A stretch of 14,120 bases of DNA from the NCBI GenBank assembly GCA_963743595.1, contig CAVURW010000061.1, positions 1-14,120 of the forward strand. The letters run 5' to 3'. The DNA comes from CAVURW01 sp963743595. GTDB lineage: Bacteria; Verrucomicrobiota; Verrucomicrobiia; Methylacidiphilales; UBA1321. The position numbers and the translations under genes are program-made. Below are positions 6,263 through 13,298 of this stretch, one piece after another (positions within the stretch are counted from its first letter, which is position 1; each line of letters opens with the position of its first letter). The notes beneath the pieces are model-generated. The model did not search any database. It was given only the letters and a program-made list of their open reading frames with translations, and was not told the DNA's origin.

Positions 6263-9200
6263 ATGAACCAACCTATCTTCTCTCGCAGCCTATTCAATCG
6301 TGTCCATACGTGGTCTATTCTTTGGTTGGCGACCTTGCTCGTCTCAGGCGTCTTTGCGCAAGAATCGGACCCCAGAGTCTCCGGGGTCAATCGCCCGCTG
6401 CCTGTCGGTGGAATTCCAATTCTTCCAATGACCGGTACATGGCGTTTTGCCATAGAGCACGGGGGAATGTTTGGTACCGGCTATGAATCTGCGACGACCG
6501 AACAGTTGATCTTTACGGCTTCAAGCAGCCAAGGCGAAAGTATTCCCATGTACGCATTCAACATTGGCCATGGCAGTAACAACAGGTGGTGTGCGGTAAG
6601 CGGTGACATGCCTCAGTGGGTTCAAGCCGACCTAGGGGCGCTAGAAAATGTCGCGGGAATCGAATTGAAGTGGGAAAAGAGCGATGCGACATACCAGTGC
6701 AAAGTCGAGGGGAGCCTAGACGGGACAAACTACACCACATTGATCGATAAAACCGACGATCCAGGCGTCGGAGACGGAAAGTTGACATGGGTACCCGCCC
6801 AAGCCCGGTACGTTCGCATCACCGTGACCAAAGTTAACGCGCAGCCCTATGGCTGGGCGTCGATGTCGAACTGCAAAATCCACGTTCTGCGCAATGGAGC
6901 CGATGTGGTGTGGAAACCATCTGGTCTCACTGCCGAACAGAGTGCTTCTCAAAATAAATTCGCTGATCCGCTGTTCTCAGATGACGGATGGAAAGACATC
7001 CCTGTGCCTTCGAATTGGGAAATGCTCGGTTACTCGAGGCCACTCTATAATGGTGTTGATGATACGGTGGGTTTGTACCGGCGATTGGTCAACGTGCCGT
7101 CTAATTTTGCCGGGCAGCGAGTTTATTGGCGCTTTGACGGTGTGTTCGAAAGCGCCGAGGTCTTCGTCAACGGTAAACGGGTCGGATATCACGAGAGCGG
7201 CTTCACGGCTTTCGATATGGATCTGACCGATTTCGTAGTTCCTGGTCAACTCAATCTATTTGCTGTGCGGGTCTGTAAATCGGTTCCGTCGTACGACATG
7301 GAAACGGGTGATTTCGAGGCACTGGGAGGCATCTACCGTAATAACTTCCTTTACGCGGTGCCGCCCACCCACCTGAGCGATATTACGATTCGCACCACAT
7401 TGGATAAACAGTATGTGAACGCAACTCTCGAGGCTGATCTGGAGGTGACCGGGCGGTCGGGGCAGACAGTGCAAATCAACGGCTCTCTAGTGGACGCATC
7501 TGGCAAGCCAGTTCAAATAGGGCCTATCGCTTCCAGTGCCTCCATCGGTACCAGCGGAAAAGGCAAAATCACGCTCTCCATACCTGTTCCGCATCCGCTC
7601 CTTTGGTCTGCGGAGAAACCGAATCTTTACAAGCTCAACTTGACGCTGGCGGGGCCGATTCCCGAGAACATTGAGCAGCCTTTCGGATTTCGACAGATTG
7701 AAATTGGCCCTGATCAATCCATCTTGTGGAATGGCGTTCCAATCAAATGCGCGGGAACGTGCCGACATGAAATTTATCCCACGCTGGGCTCTGCGTTAAC
7801 GGACGAGGTATGGATGAAAGATATCACGCTGATGAAGGGTGCCAATATCAACGCCATCCGCACCTCGCACTACAATCACGCCGCCCGGTTCATGGATTTG
7901 TGCGACCAAACCGGGTTTTATATTTTAGACGAGATCCCGTTCTGCTGGATTCAGGACTATGTTAACGATCCCACCTACATCCCTGCATTGTTGCAGCGCT
8001 CTTATGAGACCCTTGAGCGTGATAAAAATCGGCCGTCCGTGCTGGCGTGGAGTTGCGGGAATGAGAACCCGTTGGGATCCGACGAGCAGGTGGTTTTGGA
8101 TTTCGTGCATCAACTCGATCCCGTTCGCCCGGCCTTTTCATCTGGCATGCGCTATAATGATCTCAAGGGGCAGACCTTCACCGACTTCCATTACCCATGG
8201 CCCAGCTATGTCGAGGAACTAGCGAAGAATGAAGGCAAGCATGCTCCGGTAGTCTTCACCGAAAATCCTCATATTTTTTGGCAACAGACCTGGCAAAAAT
8301 ACGATCCCGGTGTATCGGATCTGTGGGGCGAAGTTCTCTCGAAAGATTGGAAGGCCGTTGATAGTCGGAGCTGTTTCGTGGGTTCGTTCATTTGGGAATG
8401 GCAAGATCAGCCGATCGTCGACAAGTTTGAGGATGGTGGCCGCGATAAAGTGACCAACTTCCGCTATCAGAATGACAAAGGTATTGTCACCGGGTATCGC
8501 GTTCCTAAGCCAGAATACTGGGCCGTGAAAATGGCGTACAGCCCGATTAAGGTCGACCTGACCCCGGTTCCAATTGAGGCCGGAGCCTGTAAAGTTACGT
8601 TGACCAATCGATACTCTTTCACGAACGTCAATGAGTTGAAGTGCAAGTATCAGGCGCTCTCTGGCGATAAAGTCGTCGGGTCGGGCGACCTTCCGATTGA
8701 CTGTTCGCCCCAGCAATCGACATCGGTCAGCGTTCCCTCTCCCAGCGGTACCAGCAGCGTGCAGCTCACATTCTATAAGGCGAGCGGAGACCTAATCACC
8801 GGTGCAGTCGTAAAAATTGCGGGAGTGCCGGATAGGTCTCCGCCCCTGTTTAGCGGTCAAGCGGAGGACTTGAAGCTGGAGCCAGGAGACACACCTAAAG
8901 TGACCAGTGTCTCCAGTGAACTCGATTTTGATTCGAAAACGGGCCAAATCAACCATTGGAAAATTCATCAGACTGATCTCATTAACGGAAGTTCCGAGTT
9001 CAACCTCGGCCAAGGCTTTCCAAACGACGATACCGGGCTGAAGGAATTTGTGGCACGAGGGGGCCCGCTTTCGCTTACCGATGCGAAGTGGACGGCGGCC
9101 AAAAAAGACGATGGTTCTGTGGAGGCGATAAGCACCGCCACCGTAAAATGGGGCGAGCCCAGCGAGACTGTGGGAACGCTGACAACGACGTACATGGTGC

Positions 9201-9673
9201 ACTCCAGTTTCCAATTGGAAGTTCGTTGGACCCTTGCGTGGACAGGACCTAAAAAGAAGGCCTGGGAAATCGGACAAAAATTGATGCTTCCCTCCAGTTT
9301 TAGTCATCTTACCTGGCTGCGCGATTCCGTGTTCTCGTACTATCCGCCGGACCATCTCGGAGTTCCCGCCGGAAGTTGCAATACTCAGGATGTCCGGTTC
9401 CGAGCCTCCAAGCGCGGACTTCACTGGCTTACTTTGACTGACTCGTCTGGTTCCGGACTCGCGCTGATGCAACTCGATGGCCCTCTGATCGGCAGGGCAA
9501 ATTCCAACAACGGCAACACCACTCTCTTTGCCAGCTTGGAAGAAGCGGGCCCTCAAGACTTCAGCGGCTCGTGGGTGGATAACCATGCGATTTCGCTTCA
9601 ACCGGGCAAGTCGGTTACGGGTAGTTATCTTTTGTGCCCAGCCCTGCTTTCCGCCAATCGAGCGGCTCAATAG
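6263..9673 (+). CDS. Secreted LacZ-type GH2 glycoside hydrolase with nested discoidin domain
   Basis: The 1136-residue protein is a beta-galactosidase-type family 2 enzyme, probably cleaving terminal beta-linked galactose or a similar sugar. A signal peptide (cut near VFA-Q, residue 32) is followed by the first strand of the GH2 N-terminal domain (LPMTGTWRFAIE, 54-65). A discoidin/F5-8C module (about 85-210; NRWCA, QADLG, ARYVRITV) is inserted there, and the GH2 domain resumes at DGWKDIPVPSNWE (241-253). An immunoglobulin-like domain (about 370-475) leads to the catalytic barrel: RHEIYPT (501-507), RTSHYNHA (533-540), acid/base Glu601 in SCGNEN and nucleophile Glu667 in FTENPH. GSFIWEWQDQ (707-716) and the ETGD Asp350 match LacZ substrate-site elements; the usual Asn before RHE is Cys500. 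The C-terminus (about 870-1130, with WLRDSVFSYYPPD) resembles LacZ domain 5 (Bgal_small_N). It is first in an operon with the GH95-like gene. Exact substrate unknown. Confidence 0.93.
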   Translation: MNQPIFSRSLFNRVHTWSILWLATLLVSGVFAQESDPRVSGVNRPLPVGGIPILPMTGTWRFAIEHGGMFGTGYESATTEQLIFTASSSQGESIPMYAFNIGHGSNNRWCAVSGDMPQWVQADLGALENVAGIELKWEKSDATYQCKVEGSLDGTNYTTLIDKTDDPGVGDGKLTWVPAQARYVRITVTKVNAQPYGWASMSNCKIHVLRNGADVVWKPSGLTAEQSASQNKFADPLFSDDGWKDIPVPSNWEMLGYSRPLYNGVDDTVGLYRRLVNVPSNFAGQRVYWRFDGVFESAEVFVNGKRVGYHESGFTAFDMDLTDFVVPGQLNLFAVRVCKSVPSYDMETGDFEALGGIYRNNFLYAVPPTHLSDITIRTTLDKQYVNATLEADLEVTGRSGQTVQINGSLVDASGKPVQIGPIASSASIGTSGKGKITLSIPVPHPLLWSAEKPNLYKLNLTLAGPIPENIEQPFGFRQIEIGPDQSILWNGVPIKCAGTCRHEIYPTLGSALTDEVWMKDITLMKGANINAIRTSHYNHAARFMDLCDQTGFYILDEIPFCWIQDYVNDPTYIPALLQRSYETLERDKNRPSVLAWSCGNENPLGSDEQVVLDFVHQLDPVRPAFSSGMRYNDLKGQTFTDFHYPWPSYVEELAKNEGKHAPVVFTENPHIFWQQTWQKYDPGVSDLWGEVLSKDWKAVDSRSCFVGSFIWEWQDQPIVDKFEDGGRDKVTNFRYQNDKGIVTGYRVPKPEYWAVKMAYSPIKVDLTPVPIEAGACKVTLTNRYSFTNVNELKCKYQALSGDKVVGSGDLPIDCSPQQSTSVSVPSPSGTSSVQLTFYKASGDLITGAVVKIAGVPDRSPPLFSGQAEDLKLEPGDTPKVTSVSSELDFDSKTGQINHWKIHQTDLINGSSEFNLGQGFPNDDTGLKEFVARGGPLSLTDAKWTAAKKDDGSVEAISTATVKWGEPSETVGTLTTTYMVHSSFQLEVRWTLAWTGPKKKAWEIGQKLMLPSSFSHLTWLRDSVFSYYPPDHLGVPAGSCNTQDVRFRASKRGLHWLTLTDSSGSGLALMQLDGPLIGRANSNNGNTTLFASLEEAGPQDFSGSWVDNHAISLQPGKSVTGSYLLCPALLSANRAAQ

Positions 9674-9691
9674 CAAGCAGGCCAACCGAAC

Positions 9692-11926
9692 ATGAAGTGG
9701 TTTCTTCTTCTGACTATGGCCGCTAGCTACTCCGACGGGCAGGCTGGCGAGAGCGCGGGCGATCTGTATGTTTCCCGCTATAATATCGAACGGGACAAAC
9801 CGCCTTCATCAGTCCCGACTAACTGGAATACGGACGGGTCCATTCTGGGTAATGGTGATCTAGGAGTTGTTATTGGAGGCCCACCGGAAAACCAGCAATA
9901 CTGGATCTCGAAATGCGATTTCTGGCACGCGAAGCCGTTATATCCGTGGTTTACTCCGGCTCTGGTTGGCCACGTGGATTTGAGGATTCCTGCCTTGCGC
10001 GGGGCGTCTTACCATACAGTGCAGCGACTTGATTCGGCCGAAGTTCAGCAGACATTTGCAACGAAAGATACGACGGTAACGATACGCTCTTGGACTCCAG
10101 CGACTCAAAATGCCCTTGTTTTGGAGATCTCCTGCATCGGTAAACCAGTCGAAATTGAAGTCGTTCCAGAAACGAGTACGGGTAACGGGGCCACTGTAAA
10201 ATCGGGACAGCAAGGAGATGTCCGCTGGATAACGAGAAGCTTTGTTGGTCCTGAAATGGACTGGCCCAACCAAGTTACGCTTGCGGTGCGCTCCCCTGAT
10301 GAACGGCATCTGTCCCTTTCGCCATTCCGTCCGGTACTCGTTTTGGCGACCACTTGCACGAATCATGAAACCAAGGATTTTCAGCAAAAAGCGATCTCCG
10401 ATTGCGAAGCGTTAGACCCGGCGAAAATCGAAGAACTACGGAGAAAGCACCGGCTTTGGTGGCGTCAATTTTGGCAAGAATCGATGGTCGAAATCGGAGA
10501 TCCCCTGCTAGAAAAGTTTTACTACGGATCGTTTTATACCATGGCATGTTGCAGTCGCAATCCGGCATTTCCGCCAGCGATATTCGGCAATCAAGCTTCA
10601 GGAGATTTGCCCGCTATGGGAGGCGACTACCATCTGAATTATAACTATCAGGCACCCTGGTGGGGCTGTTACATCGCGAATCATCTAGCGCTTACGGAGC
10701 CCTACGACACCCCCGTTTTGCAATTTCTGGAGCGAGGAAAAATGATGGCGCACAATTACCTTGGTAAAAAAGGCGTCCTGTTCAGCGTGGGCATCGGGCC
10801 ATTGGGCTCAAGCAGCGATTGGACTAAGCCTCATCACCAATGGGAGGACGATAGCGAGGATAAGCATTTCTTCGCCGGGCAAAAAAGTAACGCAGCCTTT
10901 TGTACTACGAATATGATTATGCGCTGGCGCTCCACGTACGACCTCAACTATGGGCGGAAGGTCTACCCGTTTCTTCTGGAGGTGGCGAATTTCTGGGAAG
11001 ACTACCTCGTATTGGAAAAGGGGCGATACATCGATTACAACGACTCCATTCAAGAGGGTTCGGGGCCGGACGTGAACAATCTACTCAGTCTTGGTCTTAT
11101 TCGCGGAGTATTCGAGACGGTGGTGGACCTCAGCACGGAGTTGGGGATTGACGAGAGCCGCCGTGCGAAATGGAACGACATTCTTTTAAGGCTTAGTGAT
11201 TATTCGTTCCAGAAGGTGCGGGACATCAAAACGAGCGATGTCAGTCCCGAGTTTCTCCGGGATCCCGCCAATCTCGACAAGACTGTATTTCGCTACAGCG
11301 AAAAGGGTTTCCCGTGGTCGCCCGATTGTGCCCTAGGCATTCAGCATATCTATCCTGCCGGAGCTTTTGGTCTAGAAAGTGAGCCAAATAAACTTGAGGC
11401 CGCGCGTAATACCGTTTCCGCCCTTGGACGCTGGGATGACGCTAATCACACGATGACGCTCTACCCGGCAGCTGCGAGAGTTGGCTATGACCCTGAGATT
11501 CTGCTTTCGCATTTGCGTGAGCAATGTGAGTCGCACGGGTTCCCGAATCTCGTCCTAAATTATGGAGGAGGCGGAATTGAAACGTGCAGCACCGTAACGG
11601 CGACCATCAACGAGATGCTCCTGCAGAGCCACCAAAACGTCATGCATCTCTTTGCCGATTGGCCAAAAGGACGAGATGCACGATTTGAAAAACTTCGCGC
11701 CTATGGGGCTTTTCTTGTTTCTGCCTCTCAAAAACGAGGCGTTATCGGTGACGTCCAAATCCTCAGCGAGCAGGGCAGGAATTGTTCCCTAGCGAATCCT
11801 TGGCCCGGTCGAGTTGCATTGCTTACCCACGGCGATCACTCCGCGGAAACACTGGAAGGGGTTCGATTTGCATTCAAGACTCACCCCAACGAGCACCTCA
11901 GCCTTGAACCTGAACAAGCAAGATGA
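9692..11926 (+). CDS. GH95-like secreted glycosidase (alpha-L-fucosidase/galactosidase type, divergent)
   Basis: The 744-residue protein resembles family GH95, (alpha/alpha)6-barrel enzymes acting on alpha-L-fucose or alpha-L-galactose, and more closely a branch whose N-terminal beta-domain looks like DUF5703. A short signal peptide (MKWFLLLTMAASYS) precedes the N-terminal domain (about 25-225) with ILGNGDLGVVIGG (51-63) and YWISKCDFWH (70-79). The helical barrel contains YHLNYNYQAPWWG (313-325), matching the GH95 Asn-x-Asn active-site pair (Asn316, Asn318), Glu455 in DSIQEGSGPD as the likely acid, and INEMLLQSH (639-647). In characterised GH95 the segment before EMLLQS has Asp-Gly-Asn; here it reads IETCS, putting Glu630 at the usual catalytic Asp. 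It may therefore have another specificity or be inactive. It begins 18 bp after the GH2 stop, so the two are almost certainly co-transcribed. The start has a weak AGCAGG and a proper signal peptide. Confidence 0.82.
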   Translation: MKWFLLLTMAASYSDGQAGESAGDLYVSRYNIERDKPPSSVPTNWNTDGSILGNGDLGVVIGGPPENQQYWISKCDFWHAKPLYPWFTPALVGHVDLRIPALRGASYHTVQRLDSAEVQQTFATKDTTVTIRSWTPATQNALVLEISCIGKPVEIEVVPETSTGNGATVKSGQQGDVRWITRSFVGPEMDWPNQVTLAVRSPDERHLSLSPFRPVLVLATTCTNHETKDFQQKAISDCEALDPAKIEELRRKHRLWWRQFWQESMVEIGDPLLEKFYYGSFYTMACCSRNPAFPPAIFGNQASGDLPAMGGDYHLNYNYQAPWWGCYIANHLALTEPYDTPVLQFLERGKMMAHNYLGKKGVLFSVGIGPLGSSSDWTKPHHQWEDDSEDKHFFAGQKSNAAFCTTNMIMRWRSTYDLNYGRKVYPFLLEVANFWEDYLVLEKGRYIDYNDSIQEGSGPDVNNLLSLGLIRGVFETVVDLSTELGIDESRRAKWNDILLRLSDYSFQKVRDIKTSDVSPEFLRDPANLDKTVFRYSEKGFPWSPDCALGIQHIYPAGAFGLESEPNKLEAARNTVSALGRWDDANHTMTLYPAAARVGYDPEILLSHLREQCESHGFPNLVLNYGGGGIETCSTVTATINEMLLQSHQNVMHLFADWPKGRDARFEKLRAYGAFLVSASQKRGVIGDVQILSEQGRNCSLANPWPGRVALLTHGDHSAETLEGVRFAFKTHPNEHLSLEPEQAR

Positions 11927-12198
11927 CGACAACGTGATCCTTGGTGATCACATGTAGTGTTTCCGATGAAGAGCCGGATAACGAGAAAGGGCGAGAGGTC
12001 AGCTTGCCAAAAGCGTTTCGGAAATTGGATAGTAAAGCCATCTAAATCGATACAAAAGAAAGTTAGAATGGTGTAATTTGACGCAACAACGAATTCGCAA
12101 CCTAACCCATTGAAAGATAGATGCTTCCAAAAGATACAAAATAAAGGACATCTCGCTTGGAACTTGACTATGCCTCGTTTTGCATGGATACGTAAAGA
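11927..12198. other. Intergenic gap upstream of the AraR-like regulator
   Basis: These 272 bp contain no credible gene. A small hairpin GTGATC / GATCAC (11934-11939 and 11946-11951) follows the GH95-like stop codon but has no T-run, so it is a poor intrinsic terminator. A candidate operator is at 12042-12055. Possible -35 boxes (TTGACG 12079-12084, TTGAAA 12110-12115) lack convincing -10 partners, so I call no promoter. Read-through from the GH genes into the regulator is possible. Confidence 0.5.
12042..12055. promoter_or_regulatory. Candidate operator E (degenerate ATCGAT site) upstream of the regulator
   Basis: CTAAATCGATACAA matches the idealised motif at only 9 of 14 positions, mostly in the centre. 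It lies about 145 bp before the regulator start, where it would suit autoregulation. It is the weakest of the five copies. Confidence 0.28.
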
Positions 12199-13284
12199 AT
12201 GGCTAGACGAGTTGGAAATACTAAGCACTTTCACGTTTCGAAGATACTTGCCGAAAGAGTCAAGTACATGGTTCCCGGAGAACAGTTACCCACGCTCGCC
12301 GAGCTGATGAAGGAGTTTGAGGCTTCGCAGGCCACCATCACCCAAGCCCTGGGTCGATTACGAGCTCAAGGATTAGTGACGAAACCTTTCGGGAAGAAGA
12401 AGTTAGTAGTCTCCCAGCAAACGGAAAAAACTTTATTTCGCATCGTCCTGATTCGTCCGACGTGGCCGTCGCCCGATTTTGATGCAATCCTCTACGCAAT
12501 TCAGGAAGAGGGAGTTCGTCAGCATTTGGGATTTGACGTCTACAGTTACCCATCTGTCGAGTCCCTAGATGTGGAGCAGGCGTTATCAGACAAAGACGCT
12601 GCTTTCCTCATCCCCAGCTCAGAGCTTTTCCCGGACGGGCTAAAGAAGGCAATTGAGTCTTGCAGAAAACCGATAATCTTTCTTCGAGAGAAACCAGATC
12701 AAGTGGATGCCCCAGAGGTTAGCGTGGATGATTACGATTCTGGGCGCACGGCGGTGAAGCATCTCGTGGAGCTCGGACACAGAAACATTCTTGCGGTGAC
12801 TAGCGAGCCACCGACCGTGAGTACAATTCGTCGTCTCAACGGATGGCGAGACATGATGAAAGAACTCGATATTCCAGACCTTCAACATCTCTTGGCTGAT
12901 TGTTCAGTGAGACCTGGTCAATATTCAGTCACAGGCTGCTACGAAAATCTAAGGTATTGGTTAGCTGCTAATAGCGATGTGAAATTTACAGCGGCATTTT
13001 GTATCTCCTGGACGGGTGCTCTAGCGGCGATGCGCTGTTTTCGTGAGAATAATCTACGCCTACCGGACGAGGTCAGCGTGGTCACTTGCGGGGGAGAAGG
13101 CTCCTTTAGCGATTTTCTGAACCCGCCACTCACCACCCTAGAGATCGACGTCAAACAATTCGCCCAAGCAGCAATTACGATCGTTCAAAATATTCTGTTG
13201 CGGCCCAAATCGCCCGGCCCAAAGGTCATTCAGGTCAAATCATTTCTAGTTCCCCGCCTGAGCAGCCGCCGCTTACGCGTCTGA
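12199..13284 (+). CDS. AraR-like transcriptional regulator (GntR DNA-binding domain plus LacI-type sensor)
   Basis: The 361-residue protein fuses two families. Residues about 10-72 form a GntR-type winged helix-turn-helix: PGEQLPTLAELMKEF (26-40), ASQATITQALGRLRAQGLV (42-60) and a wing GKKKLVV. Residues about 78-361 are a LacI/ribose-binding-type sugar sensor, with VSVDDYDSGRTAVKHL (174-189), ELGHRNI (191-197), LPDEVSVVTCGG (288-299), LTTLEIDVKQFAQAAI (311-326) and a VPRLSSRR tail. This layout is that of Bacillus AraR, where sugar binding releases the protein from palindromic operators; such hybrids are frequent in Verrucomicrobiota carbohydrate loci. The effector is probably a sugar released by the GH2 or GH95-like enzymes. 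An in-frame TAA two codons upstream rules out a longer N-terminus; the Shine-Dalgarno is weak. It is the best candidate to bind the five ATCGAT sites, including one before its own gene. Confidence 0.9.
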   Translation: MARRVGNTKHFHVSKILAERVKYMVPGEQLPTLAELMKEFEASQATITQALGRLRAQGLVTKPFGKKKLVVSQQTEKTLFRIVLIRPTWPSPDFDAILYAIQEEGVRQHLGFDVYSYPSVESLDVEQALSDKDAAFLIPSSELFPDGLKKAIESCRKPIIFLREKPDQVDAPEVSVDDYDSGRTAVKHLVELGHRNILAVTSEPPTVSTIRRLNGWRDMMKELDIPDLQHLLADCSVRPGQYSVTGCYENLRYWLAANSDVKFTAAFCISWTGALAAMRCFRENNLRLPDEVSVVTCGGEGSFSDFLNPPLTTLEIDVKQFAQAAITIVQNILLRPKSPGPKVIQVKSFLVPRLSSRRLRV

Positions 13285-13298
13285 CGGATAGGCATTCT

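Noticed and set aside
8792..9685. 297-codon minus-strand open frame
   Set aside because: It is opposite the C-terminal LacZ-like part of the GH2 gene; the translation is Arg-rich without recognisable motifs.
11027..11040. ATACATCGAT inside the GH95-like gene as another operator
   Set aside because: It encodes RYIDY in a conserved-looking part of the enzyme and lies far from any promoter; coding copies of the hexamer are near chance frequency.
11934..11951. Hairpin after the GH95-like gene as intrinsic terminator
   Set aside because: The stem is only 6 bp with a 6-base loop and no T-run follows.
12110..12307. Short plus-strand frame with an AAAGGA-like site overlapping the regulator start
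   Set aside because: It is out of frame with the regulator, ends after 65 codons and shows no domain; the regulator has a complete N-terminal domain from 12199.
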